A DNA stretch of 64,000 bases from Fusibacter sp963666805 (GTDB lineage: Bacteria; Bacillota; Clostridia; Peptostreptococcales; Acidaminobacteraceae): contig CAXXWR010000001.1 of NCBI GenBank assembly GCA_963666805.2, positions 1-64,000 of the forward strand, in the 5' to 3' direction. Under the pieces are notes generated by a model. The model searched no databases, was not told the origin of the DNA, and was given only the letters and a program-made list of their open reading frames with translations. Position 1 is the stretch's first letter; each line of letters begins with the position of its first letter. Shown one piece after another: positions 1 through 8,042 of the stretch. Both the position numbers and the translations under genes were made by a program.

Positions 1-2
1 TA

Positions 3-1259
3 AAATACACAGGTAGAGTTTCTAAACTGATAGGCTTGATGATTGAATCTATAGGGCCGGCAGTAGAAATTGGAGAAGTCTGTGAGGTTTACCCCATTAA
101 GAATGAAGCCGTACTAATGGCTGAAGTTGTTGGGTTTAATAATGATAAAGTGCTCTTAATGCCCCTCGGTAATATGGTGGGAATTGGTCCAGGAAGTCGC
201 GTTGTGGCAACTGGTAGGGCGCTTGATATTGAAGTATCTGAAGGTTTGCTTGGCCGGATATTAGATGGTCTTGGTAGACCCATGGATGATCGTCCTAAAC
301 CAGTTGCAGAAGCTCGCTATCCGGCAGATAATATGCCGCCAAATCCTTTGACGAGAGATCGTATATTTGAACCACTTCCTTTAGGAATAAAAGCAATTGA
401 TGGTCTTTTAACTTGTGGCAAAGGACAAAGGGTGGGGATTTTTGCAGGTTCAGGTGTTGGAAAATCTACCTTATTGGGTATGATTGCTAAATACGCCAAA
501 GCGGATATTAACGTAATTGCCCTTGTTGGTGAACGGGGAAGAGAAGTAAGAGAATTTATTGAAAATGATTTAGGTGAAGAAGGTCTTAAACGTTCTGTAG
601 TTGTTGTCGCAACGTCTGATCAGCCTGCTCTTGTTAGGGTGAAGGCGGCGATGATTGCGACATCAATTGCTGAATTTTTTAGAGATAAAGGTAAAAATGT
701 TGTTCTCATGATGGATTCGGTGACACGTTTTTCTATGGCACAGCGTGAAATTGGTCTTGCAGTAGGGGAACCACCAGTAACAAGAGGCTACACGCCTTCT
801 GTTTTTTCTGTACTGCCTAAACTTTTGGAACGTGCAGGTAATTCATCAATCGGATCCATTACAGGATTATATACGGTATTAGTAGATGGTGATGATTTTA
901 ATGAACCGATTTCAGATGCAGTGAGAGGGATACTAGATGGTCATATTATGTTATCTAGAAATCTGGCGGCATTAGGTCACTATCCTGCCATTGACGTTTT
1001 AGAAAGTATTTCTCGGGTCATGCCTGCTGTCGTTTTGGAAGAACACCGATTGGCGGCCATGCGATTTAAAGAGATTTATGCCACGTATAAATCTTCTGAA
1101 GATTTGATTAGTATAGGTGCTTACGCCAAAGGATCTAATCCTCATATTGATTTGGCTATTGAAAAATATGATGTTTTTACTGACTTTTTAAAACAGCAAA
1201 CGAGTGAACATTTATCCTATCAAACGAGCGTTGAACAGTTAAAAGAAATTACAGCTTAG
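3..1259 (+). CDS. fliI: Flagellar export ATPase FliI, 5' end cut off by window edge
   Basis: Cytoplasmic ATPase that energises the flagellar type III export apparatus, working with FliH and FliJ. The frame is open to the left edge: reading from base 3 gives KYTGRVSKLIG before the TTG/ATG codons at 36-41. This matches the FliI N-terminus, so the real start lies upstream and TTG 36 is internal. A Walker A motif GSGVGKST is encoded at about 449-472, a Walker B-like VVLMMDS at about 699-719, and an F1-beta-like GERGREVREF at about 530-560. In-window length is 418 residues against about 430-450 for the family, so roughly 15-25 residues are missing. It is followed by fliJ, the usual order. Stop TAG is at 1257-1259. 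Confidence 0.97.
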   Translation, partial: KYTGRVSKLIGLMIESIGPAVEIGEVCEVYPIKNEAVLMAEVVGFNNDKVLLMPLGNMVGIGPGSRVVATGRALDIEVSEGLLGRILDGLGRPMDDRPKPVAEARYPADNMPPNPLTRDRIFEPLPLGIKAIDGLLTCGKGQRVGIFAGSGVGKSTLLGMIAKYAKADINVIALVGERGREVREFIENDLGEEGLKRSVVVVATSDQPALVRVKAAMIATSIAEFFRDKGKNVVLMMDSVTRFSMAQREIGLAVGEPPVTRGYTPSVFSVLPKLLERAGNSSIGSITGLYTVLVDGDDFNEPISDAVRGILDGHIMLSRNLAALGHYPAIDVLESISRVMPAVVLEEHRLAAMRFKEIYATYKSSEDLISIGAYAKGSNPHIDLAIEKYDVFTDFLKQQTSEHLSYQTSVEQLKEITA

Positions 1260-1268
1260 GGTGATTAA

Positions 1269-1718
1269 ATGAAAAAGTTTAAGTTTCGATACCAAAGCAT
1301 TCATAAGATGAGAATGGATAATGAAGAACGCGTTAAAAATGAACTCGCGGTTCTCTTTGGCAAGAAACAAAAACTTCTTGATCAATTGAATCAGCTTATG
1401 GATAAAGAAAGTGCTTATTTAAAATGGATTGAAAAGGCCTTTTCTGAAGGAATAAAGCCGTATGAAATGAATCAAATTAGTGATGGCAAAAGTTTTTATA
1501 AGAGACAAAAAGAAGCTGTCAAACAACAGATTGAACAAGTTAATCAGTCCATTACTGCTAAGCAAGATGAGCTTCTAGAAGCTGTTAAAGAGCGTAAAAT
1601 AATGGATAAGTTGAAAGAAAAAGCTTTAGAAAAATATATTGAAGAATACAATGCCCAAGAAATGAAAACAATTGAAGAAATAGTGAATTATAAAAACAAT
1701 AAGTCAACAGGAGAATAA
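1269..1718 (+). CDS. fliJ: Flagellar export chaperone/stalk protein FliJ
   Basis: Small, highly charged, almost wholly helical protein of 149 residues. The pattern of Lys/Glu/Gln with periodic Leu/Ile (for example RVKNELAVLFGKKQKLLDQL) fits the antiparallel coiled coil of FliJ, which sits in the centre of the FliI hexamer and couples it to FlhA. Sequence identity is low in this family, so the call rests on length (usually about 145-150), coiled-coil character and position directly after fliI. The ATG at 1269 follows an AGGGTGAT ribosome binding site that overlaps the fliI stop. The next gene starts one base after the stop, so co-translation is likely. Confidence 0.9.
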   Translation: MKKFKFRYQSIHKMRMDNEERVKNELAVLFGKKQKLLDQLNQLMDKESAYLKWIEKAFSEGIKPYEMNQISDGKSFYKRQKEAVKQQIEQVNQSITAKQDELLEAVKERKIMDKLKEKALEKYIEEYNAQEMKTIEEIVNYKNNKSTGE

Positions 1719-1719
1719 T

Positions 1720-2637
1720 ATGGCAGAGAACAATGTTGAAAAACAAGAAGAAAAAAAGAAGTCAGGTGGTATAGGTTGTCTGATTGTCTTGCTCATTTTA
1801 TTGATTACGCCTATCTTGGCTGTAGGTGCTCTTTATTTTTTAAATAAAGATTTTAGTATGAGTGTAAACAGTGTTATGTCAAATGTTCCTGGTGCTATTG
1901 GTAATCATTTTGAGAAATACCCAACACGTGAAGAAGAACAGGCTCAGATTAGGCAACTGTCAGATTATTATCTTTCAATTGATGAGGCATCTGCGATTGA
2001 TAAAATGATGCTAATGCGTGCTAATGATGCAAGTGCTTATGATGAAATTATTAAAGATATGCTTAGAATTAATCCGAACAAGACCCGTAATTTGTTAGAT
2101 GGCATTAGGGATGCAACTGTTAATAAAGATGCGGTTGCAAATGCTGTGTCACAAATTGAACAAGAGCAGGTTGATGAACTTAAGAGCATGGCAACGTATT
2201 ATCAAGGATTGCCTGTAACAGCAGTTGTTGATGATATCTATGGAAAAATTAAAGATTCTATCAATGGCTATAAAGATGTTGCCAATATTATAGAATATAT
2301 GGATGATAAAAATGCAGAAGAAGTACTCTATCAATTAGATGAGGATACACGCAATAAAATTTTCGCTGCTTTGTCTTCTGAAAAAGCGATGGCTATTCGA
2401 AATGCACATAGCGATTTAGAGAGAAGAGTAACAGATCTCGAACAAGTGGCAAGTGTATATGCCTCTGAAGATCCAGAAAATTTGATTTTAACAATTGGAA
2501 ATACCAGTCAGTACACTATGGATGAATTGGCTGTTATTTATAAAAATTTAGGCCCTAATAAGGCTGGAGAAGTCTTAGCGAAGTCGGGTGATGACAATTT
2601 TGTCTTTGGTATTATTGAAAAAAATGAAAGAAAATGA
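1720..2637 (+). CDS. YlxF/MotE-like flagellar operon protein, upstream part of a frameshifted gene
   Basis: The protein has a short charged N-terminus (KQEEKKKSGG), one membrane segment at about residues 18-41 (CLIVLLILLITPILAVGALYF) and a long extracytoplasmic helical region with repeats resembling the MgtE N-terminal/MotE fold. The place between fliJ and fliK is that of ylxF in Bacillus. MotE-type proteins chaperone stators in some bacteria; a role here is inference. The frame ends abruptly at 2635-2637 after IIEKNERK. Just before this lies a run of seven A (2618-2624). Dropping one A would give IIEKMKENEILDSG and continue into the next entry for a protein of about 417 residues. ATG 1720 follows an AGGAGA site. 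Confidence 0.75.
   Translation: MAENNVEKQEEKKKSGGIGCLIVLLILLITPILAVGALYFLNKDFSMSVNSVMSNVPGAIGNHFEKYPTREEEQAQIRQLSDYYLSIDEASAIDKMMLMRANDASAYDEIIKDMLRINPNKTRNLLDGIRDATVNKDAVANAVSQIEQEQVDELKSMATYYQGLPVTAVVDDIYGKIKDSINGYKDVANIIEYMDDKNAEEVLYQLDEDTRNKIFAALSSEKAMAIRNAHSDLERRVTDLEQVASVYASEDPENLILTIGNTSQYTMDELAVIYKNLGPNKAGEVLAKSGDDNFVFGIIEKNERK
2618..2624 (+). other. A7 homopolymer at the frame change
   Basis: GAAAAAAATG: the seven A sit exactly where the upstream frame must shift by one base to continue in the downstream frame. The effect equals deletion of one A. This is the only point in the window where a gene appears split between frames. Confidence 0.85.
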
Positions 2638-2974
2638 AATTTTGGATAGTGGTCAAGACAAATTAACGCCAGATGTTCTAAAGTCGCTAAAGATTTACAA
2701 AGAATTTGACGATAATGTAAAAGAGTTAGTCAATGTCTATTCCCAAATGGGAACGGATAAGGTCGTTAACAATGTTAGAAATTTGTTAATTAATGCAGCC
2801 CCTTCACAAACTTATGATTTAAACAATGGAGAGCTTATTACCATTAGTGATGAAAAGTTGGTTTTAGAAATTTTGAGGAGCTTCCCAGAAGCTAAAAAAG
2901 CTGAAATTCTATCATTGCTTGACAATACTTTATCTACTGAATTAACTCGTAAATTAGCATTACCGAAAAATTAG
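2624..2974 (+). CDS. Downstream part of the frameshifted YlxF/MotE-like gene
   Basis: Open in the frame one base ahead of the preceding gene, from about 2588 to 2974. Neither ATG 2588 nor ATG 2624 has a recognisable ribosome binding site, so independent translation is doubtful. From the A7 run on, the residues have the same helical repeat style as the upstream part (LVNVYSQMGTDKVVNNV; LEILRSFPEAKKAEILSLL), as expected if both were one protein. The open frame runs right up to fliK's ribosome binding site. It could be a real mutation, an assembly error in the homopolymer, or a gene expressed by slippage on A7. I treat the two parts as one gene and cannot decide between these from the sequence. 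Confidence 0.65.
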   Translation: MKENEILDSGQDKLTPDVLKSLKIYKEFDDNVKELVNVYSQMGTDKVVNNVRNLLINAAPSQTYDLNNGELITISDEKLVLEILRSFPEAKKAEILSLLDNTLSTELTRKLALPKN

Positions 2975-2983
2975 GAGGTGACT

Positions 2984-4492
2984 ATGATTTCAAGAGAGTT
3001 GCAAGCTAATCAGCCAATTCTCAGTGCTTTGTCAAAGCAACCTGTATCATTTTCTAAAAATGAAACAAAGGTCTCTTCATTTGATGCTGTTTTAAGCCAA
3101 AAACAGACTCAAGCGCATCCCGTTGATGCACCAACTGATCTCTCTCATAAAGAAGTAAATGCAGATAGAAAAGACGGTCGTGTCAACCAGTATGTTAAAA
3201 AAAATGAAGAAAGAACTGCTAGCAGTAAGGACTCTTCAAAGGTTCAAGAAAAACATTCCAAATCAGATCAAGACCAGACGAAAGCTGTTGATCAAAAAAC
3301 AGACACTTCTGATCATGTTGACGCTGATAAGGCCCTCAAAAAGCTTAAAAAAATACTTAAGAAGAAAACAGGGCTATCGGATGAAATGATTGATCAACTT
3401 TTGCAAATGATGCCAATGAATATGGAAAAACTTGCTCAGATGATTGATTCTCAAAAACTTGAACAAATAGATGTGAGCCCATTGACGGATCTTGCTAATG
3501 ACAAACAGTCATTAGAGGTGACGCAGTTACTTGATCAACCCATGGAACTCAGTGATTTAAAACAGCTTCTTTCAGATTTCTTGACAGTTATTCAGTCGTT
3601 TAAAGACATTTTAAAAGAGGAGTTTGTTTCACAAAATCAAATCTCAAATGAAGATATAGCGAAGGCTTTTGCTGAAGCCATTGGTAGTGAAGATTTGAAA
3701 GTTCAAGTTGATAAGGGTGCTGAAAATCAAACGAAGAATGTTGATATTAAAGCACTTATTGAATCAATGGGAAATCAATCTGACAAAACAGCTGTTGAAG
3801 CGGCAAGTCAGGAATCTGCTTCTGGACAATCTATGAAAGATTCTAAAGAAGGGCAAATGGATATGACCTTGGCAGTAGAAGATAATAAAGCCGAAGGTGG
3901 TATCTCTAAAGATTCTAAACCAGATGAAGGAAGCCTAGAAACTAAAACAACTGTAGAAGTGAAGGGTGACCAAATTGTCGTTCAAACGACAACAGGACCT
4001 AATCAAACCAATATGACTACATCTAGTCAAGTGATTCAAACGATGACATTGCCAAAAGCAGATATCATGAATCAGGTCCTTGAAGCAGTAAAAAATAATA
4101 TGAGTTTAAAATTAGGGAATGAAGGTAGTCAAATGGTTGTTAAACTTCAACCTGAAGCCCTAGGGAAAGTAGACGTTAAGGTTTCTATTCACAAAGGCGT
4201 TGTACTTGCAGAAATTCATGTAGAAAATGAAGCAGTTAAAGCAACTGTTGAATCAAATCTTGATCATTTGAAACATTCTTTATCACAAAAGGGATATCAA
4301 GTGAATCAATTGTCTGTTGGCCTTAATAGTGGTCAAAAAGAACACTCTGGCGATTCTGTTTTTGATCGCTATGAGCAAATGAAAAAAAATAACAAGTCTA
4401 GTAAAATCGAAGCCTTAGATGAAGATATTTTGAATGATTTGGCTCAAGATGTATCCAGACTTACATCATCAACAATAGACTATTTTGCTTAG
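2984..4492 (+). CDS. fliK: Flagellar hook-length control protein FliK
   Basis: Molecular ruler that is exported during hook growth and switches substrate specificity through FlhB. The N-terminal two thirds are Gln/Lys/Asp/Ser-rich and low in complexity, as usual for the disordered ruler part. The conserved C-terminal domain starts near residue 383 with MVVKLQPEALGKVDVKVSI and continues with ATVESNLDHLKHSL. Length is 503 residues. I chose ATG 2984; the in-frame GTG at 2978 lies inside the AGGAGGTG ribosome binding site. It sits between the ylxF-like gene and flgD, the usual firmicute order. The extreme C-terminus is also rich in charged residues. Confidence 0.93.
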   Translation: MISRELQANQPILSALSKQPVSFSKNETKVSSFDAVLSQKQTQAHPVDAPTDLSHKEVNADRKDGRVNQYVKKNEERTASSKDSSKVQEKHSKSDQDQTKAVDQKTDTSDHVDADKALKKLKKILKKKTGLSDEMIDQLLQMMPMNMEKLAQMIDSQKLEQIDVSPLTDLANDKQSLEVTQLLDQPMELSDLKQLLSDFLTVIQSFKDILKEEFVSQNQISNEDIAKAFAEAIGSEDLKVQVDKGAENQTKNVDIKALIESMGNQSDKTAVEAASQESASGQSMKDSKEGQMDMTLAVEDNKAEGGISKDSKPDEGSLETKTTVEVKGDQIVVQTTTGPNQTNMTTSSQVIQTMTLPKADIMNQVLEAVKNNMSLKLGNEGSQMVVKLQPEALGKVDVKVSIHKGVVLAEIHVENEAVKATVESNLDHLKHSLSQKGYQVNQLSVGLNSGQKEHSGDSVFDRYEQMKKNNKSSKIEALDEDILNDLAQDVSRLTSSTIDYFA

Positions 4493-4505
4493 GAGGTGAA
4501 AAAGA

Positions 4506-5063
4506 ATGGGAAAAATATTACAAGGTTCTCTTACGATGGATCAAATGGATAAACTCAATCAGATTGATAAAGATAAAGAAAATAAAAAGTACAAAAATCA
4601 ACAAACGCTGGATAAAGATGCTTTTCTCAAACTTATGATGACTCAGCTTCAATATCAAAATCCACTTAATCCAATGGATAGTACACAGTATATGTCACAA
4701 ATGGCGGAATTTTCATCTGTTGAACAGCTTTCCAATATTGCATCGACATCGTTGGTTAATAACCAATTGATGGCAACTTTAGCAAGTCAAATGAGCGCTA
4801 TCTATTCTTTACTTCGAGAAATCGCACCTAGTGATGGCGGAACTGATCCGAGTGATGGAACGACTGATGATGACAGTAAAACCAATACGGATGATAATAA
4901 AACCAATACAGATGATGGGAAAACCGACAATGTGGCCGAAAGCAATAAGACGATTGCTGCAGAGATTGCCAAAGTAAATGCCGTTCTTGAAGGGTATATA
5001 AATGAAAAATCAGATGAAAAAGTGTCTGATGAAAAGATTATGAATGCCGTGATAGGAGTTTAG
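4506..5063 (+). CDS. flgD: Hook cap/scaffolding protein FlgD
   Basis: Hook-capping protein needed for FlgE polymerisation; it is exported and later replaced. Residues 34-78 carry the FlgD signature (DKDAFLKLMMTQLQYQNPLNP then MDSTQYMSQMAEFSSVEQL). After about residue 100 the protein becomes an Asp/Thr/Asn/Lys-rich low-complexity stretch (NTDDNKTNTDDGKTDN) with a short helical tail. I see no sign of the C-terminal FlgD Tudor/Ig-like domains of enterobacteria. At 185 residues it is between the short Bacillus form and the long enteric form. A strong AGGAGGTG lies 9 bases before ATG 4506. The fliK stop and this site abut. Confidence 0.95.
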   Translation: MGKILQGSLTMDQMDKLNQIDKDKENKKYKNQQTLDKDAFLKLMMTQLQYQNPLNPMDSTQYMSQMAEFSSVEQLSNIASTSLVNNQLMATLASQMSAIYSLLREIAPSDGGTDPSDGTTDDDSKTNTDDNKTNTDDGKTDNVAESNKTIAAEIAKVNAVLEGYINEKSDEKVSDEKIMNAVIGV

Positions 5064-5064
5064 T

Positions 5065-5478
5065 ATGGGTGATTTCAAGGCAATTAATAATGATTATTTA
5101 TTGAAACGTTCTAAAATCACAGGAATGGAACAGGCTAATCAAAAGACCAATAAGAACCGTCAAGATAGAGTTCAATCTGGTAAAACATTTGATGATGTTC
5201 TCTCTAAGATTAAGAGCCATTCGGAAGAGGTTAAGTTTTCAAAACATGCAATTGATCGCTTATCTGCTAGAAATATTACGTTGAGTGATAGTGAAATGAA
5301 TCGAATCAACGATGCAGTCGATAAAGCCAGTAAAAAAGGTGTTAATGAAGCCCTAATCATGATGGACAACAAGGTGTTTATTGCAAGCGTTAAAAATAAG
5401 ACTATTATTACAGCTGCAGTAGATAACCAATTAAAAGACAATGTATTTACCAATATAGATGGAGCAGTCATAGTATAA
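5065..5478 (+). CDS. TIGR02530-type flagellar operon protein
   Basis: A 137-residue protein that fits the firmicute family placed between flgD and flgE in fla/che operons (TIGR02530/DUF3766), whose function is not firmly established. The C-terminal half holds the recognisable part: SKHAIDRLSARNITLSD, then NEALIMMDNKVFIASVKNKTIITAAV. The N-terminal 45 residues are polar and probably disordered. Because the gene lies among hook genes, a part in hook assembly or its control is a fair inference. It starts one base after the flgD stop with GATAGGAGTT as ribosome binding site, so it is tightly coupled to flgD. Confidence 0.88.
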   Translation: MGDFKAINNDYLLKRSKITGMEQANQKTNKNRQDRVQSGKTFDDVLSKIKSHSEEVKFSKHAIDRLSARNITLSDSEMNRINDAVDKASKKGVNEALIMMDNKVFIASVKNKTIITAAVDNQLKDNVFTNIDGAVIV

Positions 5479-5502
5479 GCTGGACCTTTTAAGGAAGCTT
5501 AA

Positions 5503-5526
5503 GCCCTTTGACCGATTGATAAGGGC
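5503..5526 (+). other. Small hairpin upstream of flgE
   Basis: GCCCTT (5503-5508) and AAGGGC (5521-5526) form a six-base stem with a 12-base loop, followed 7 bases later by the flgE ribosome binding site. It has no T-tract, so it is not a terminator. It could affect mRNA stability or flgE translation. Weak evidence. Confidence 0.3.
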
Positions 5527-5549
5527 AACTGCTAAGGAGGTTATTTTTT

Positions 5550-6926
5550 ATGATGAGATCAATGTTTTCTGGTGTGTCAGCACTACGTGCTCACCAGTTA
5601 AAAATGGATGTTATCGCCAATAATATTGCCAATGTTAATACCGTTGGTTTTAAATCAAGTTCTGTATCGTTTGCAGAAATGTACTCACAGACATTAGCAG
5701 GAGCGAGTTCTTCTACTGCTAATCGTGGGGGGACTAACCCTCAACAAGTTGGTTTAGGAACTTCTGTTGCGGGTATTAGTGTGGACCATAGTAAAGGTTC
5801 TGTTCAAAGAACTGACGTTGCAACAGACTTAATGGTTGATGGAACAGGTTTCTTTATGGTAACCGATGATGCAAATGGTCAAAATAAATACTATACAAGA
5901 GCAGGGAACTTCGACTTAGATGAATCTGGTTTTCTTGTCACTAAACAAGGGCTTAAAGTTTTAGATAAAGACTTTAAACCTATACAAATTAACATGTCAG
6001 ATACCAAAACAGCGACTCAAACTACTGGTATTACAGTGAAGGGTAACTTGAATTTTAATGACTCTGATTATACGACAACGATTGATTTGTATGACTCGCT
6101 TGGCAAAACGCATACAATGAATCTGAATTTTGTGGGTGCGCCAATAAGTACAAGTACACCGTTGACTGTCAGTAATGGTACAATTGCAGGAAACGACCCT
6201 TTGAATGCATCGGCTGTTGGAGCACATAATTATTCATATAGAAAGATTACTATTACTGATCCCTCTACTGATCCAGCGACACAAAAGGTTCCTGGAGCTT
6301 CAGACCCTACGTTATATGCTATGTTTAATGAAGATGGAGAAATTGTAGACGTTGTTAACTTGACAACGGATGGTGATGCTGATACTCAACCTAAACCACC
6401 TACATCAGCTCCAGTATTGACTGTAACGGCACCTGGTGCTTCTAATATTTCTTTTAATATCAATAGAAACATGTTCTTCCTCGAAGGAGACCCAACGAAT
6501 GCCAGATCTTTTACCCAATATTCACAAGAATCTGACGCAAAAGGTGTACAATTATCAGGAAATTCAGCAGGTACCATTTCTTCCTTTAACATTTCTTCTA
6601 AAGGTGAAGTGATTGGAATTTATACCAATGGGGAACAAAAAGTACTTCAAACTATCGGTCTTGCCGATTTTGATAACCCACCAGGACTTTTAAAAGTGGG
6701 TAACAACTTATTTAAAGATTCACCGAACTCTGGAACACCTAAATATGGGACACCATCATCAGGTAGTTTCGGGGCATTAACACCGGGTGCTCTTGAAATG
6801 AGTAATGTGGATTTATCTAAACAATTCACAGAAATGATTACAACACAAAGAGGGTTTCAAGCAAACTCAAGAGTTATCACAACCAGTGATGAAATTTTAC
6901 AAGAATTAGTTAACCTTAAACGATAA
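5550..6926 (+). CDS. flgE: Flagellar hook protein FlgE
   Basis: Structural subunit of the hook, exported through the type III gate and polymerised under the FlgD cap. The N-terminus has the rod/hook family signature (SMFSGVSALRAHQLKMDVIANNIANVNTVGFKSS, residues 4-37 in short). The C-terminus has the matching coiled-coil part (LSKQFTEMITTQRGFQANSRV). Between them lie the FlgE variable domains, with a Ser/Thr/Pro-rich insert at about residues 200-300. Length is 458. An AAGGAGG site lies 9 bases before ATG 5550; the second ATG at 5553 could also serve. A 71-base gap precedes it and a 103-base gap follows, the widest gaps inside the operon here. Confidence 0.97.
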   Translation: MMRSMFSGVSALRAHQLKMDVIANNIANVNTVGFKSSSVSFAEMYSQTLAGASSSTANRGGTNPQQVGLGTSVAGISVDHSKGSVQRTDVATDLMVDGTGFFMVTDDANGQNKYYTRAGNFDLDESGFLVTKQGLKVLDKDFKPIQINMSDTKTATQTTGITVKGNLNFNDSDYTTTIDLYDSLGKTHTMNLNFVGAPISTSTPLTVSNGTIAGNDPLNASAVGAHNYSYRKITITDPSTDPATQKVPGASDPTLYAMFNEDGEIVDVVNLTTDGDADTQPKPPTSAPVLTVTAPGASNISFNINRNMFFLEGDPTNARSFTQYSQESDAKGVQLSGNSAGTISSFNISSKGEVIGIYTNGEQKVLQTIGLADFDNPPGLLKVGNNLFKDSPNSGTPKYGTPSSGSFGALTPGALEMSNVDLSKQFTEMITTQRGFQANSRVITTSDEILQELVNLKR

Positions 6927-6969
6927 GTCTTTAAGCTTAGAAGTGCTTTGAGGCATTGAAGATATGGGG

Positions 6970-7002
6970 AAGGGCTAGCTGACTTTGGGGTAGCTAGTCT
7001 TT
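6970..7002 (+). other. Hairpin between flgE and flbD
   Basis: AAGGGCTAGCT (6970-6980) pairs with AGCTAGTCTTT (6992-7002), with two G-U pairs and an 11-base loop, followed by CC rather than a T-tract. It sits in the 103-base gap after the highly expressed hook gene. It may stabilise the upstream transcript end or partly attenuate transcription. It is not a strong terminator, as expected inside an operon. Confidence 0.45.
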
Positions 7003-7029
7003 CCATCATCTAAGATTGCGGGGTCTACA

Positions 7030-7215
7030 ATGATTAAAGTGACAAAACTGAATGATGATAATGTATACATTAATGCAAATTTAATTGAGTTTATCGAAGA
7101 AACACCCGATACTGTGATAACTTTGACCACAAATAAAAAAGTGATTGTCAAAGAATCTGCTGAAGGTGTGATTGAACTCATTATTGATTACAATCGCAAA
7201 TTAAGTAGAGAGTAG
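7030..7215 (+). CDS. flbD: FlbD/SwrD family flagellar protein
   Basis: Small protein of 61 residues with the family pattern MIKVTKLND..VYINANLIEFIEETPDTVITLTT and a C-terminal helix. In Bacillus subtilis the homologue SwrD raises stator power and swarming; the family is always found just before motA or fliL in firmicute fla/che operons. Here motA follows after 32 bases, which supports the same stator-related role. The ribosome binding site is weak (GCGGGG, 6 bases before ATG 7030), suggesting modest translation. The length matches the family. Confidence 0.9.
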   Translation: MIKVTKLNDDNVYINANLIEFIEETPDTVITLTTNKKVIVKESAEGVIELIIDYNRKLSRE

Positions 7216-7247
7216 TGAAATTATAGAGAGAAAAAGAGGTGTGAACT

Positions 7248-8042
7248 TTGGATATTACTACTTTAATTGGGATTATTTTAGGATTAGGTCTTGTTGGTTG
7301 GGCTATGCTCGATAGCAGTAGCACGGGTTTAGGAGGATATATAAATCCACCTTCTTTGGTTATCGTTATAGGTGGCATGATTTCTGGCTGGCTTGTGGCA
7401 TTTCCAATGAAAGACGTTTCCAATATTGGAAAAGTTCTTGGTAAAACCATGAAGAATAATGAGTTTGATATTGATCAAATTATTACTAAAATCATTGAAC
7501 TTGCCAATGTGGCAAGAAGAGAAGGCCTACTCGCTCTTGAAGAAGCAGTCGCTGAAATCAAAGATGATTTTCTTCAAAAAGGTGTTATGTTAATTGTTGA
7601 TGGAACCGATCCAGAACTGGTTAAAAATATTATGGAAACTGAAATTGACAATTTGGCAGAGCGACATGCTAAAAACAGATCAATGCTAGATATGCTAGCA
7701 ACTTTGGCACCAGCCTTTGGGATGGTAGGGACTCTCGTTGGACTTGTAGCCATGCTGCAAAGTTTATCAGATCCATCAGCCATTGGTCCTAAAATGGCAG
7801 TAGCCCTTTTGACGACATTCTATGGTTCTTTATTTGCCAATTTGTTCTTTGTACCAATGGCTAATAAATTAGCTTTGAAAAGTAATGAAGAAGTATTGAT
7901 TAGGAATGTTATGGTAGAAGGTTTGCTTTCAATACAAGCGGGAGAAAATCCTAGAATTATCGAAGAAAAATTAAAAGTATTTTTACCACCATCGGTAAGA
8001 AGTAAGGTAGGTACTCAGGAGGCTGATTCAGACAATGGCTAA
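7248..8042 (+). CDS. motA: Flagellar stator protein MotA
   Basis: Inner-membrane stator subunit that forms the ion channel with MotB and drives the rotor through contacts with FliG. Four membrane segments are visible (about residues 3-22, 30-50, 150-172 and 180-202). The cytoplasmic loop holds EIDNLAERHAKNRSML, where the charged residues that touch FliG lie. The third and fourth helices carry the conserved LAPAFGMVGTLVGLV and TTFYGSLFANLFF. Start is TTG 7248, preceded by AAAGAGGTG; no ATG fits. Length 264 is normal. It overlaps motB by 8 bases, which implies translational coupling for a fixed stator ratio. Confidence 0.97.
   Translation: MDITTLIGIILGLGLVGWAMLDSSSTGLGGYINPPSLVIVIGGMISGWLVAFPMKDVSNIGKVLGKTMKNNEFDIDQIITKIIELANVARREGLLALEEAVAEIKDDFLQKGVMLIVDGTDPELVKNIMETEIDNLAERHAKNRSMLDMLATLAPAFGMVGTLVGLVAMLQSLSDPSAIGPKMAVALLTTFYGSLFANLFFVPMANKLALKSNEEVLIRNVMVEGLLSIQAGENPRIIEEKLKVFLPPSVRSKVGTQEADSDNG

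Noticed and set aside
5172..5471. 99-codon open frame on the - strand
   Set aside because: It lies opposite the TIGR02530-type gene, has no ribosome binding site or recognisable protein features, and the + strand gene fits its operon.
5505..5522. SigD -10 element at CCGATTGAT before flgE
   Set aside because: It lacks the full GCCGATAA pattern and a TAAA box at 15 bases; flgE is more likely read from the upstream operon promoter.
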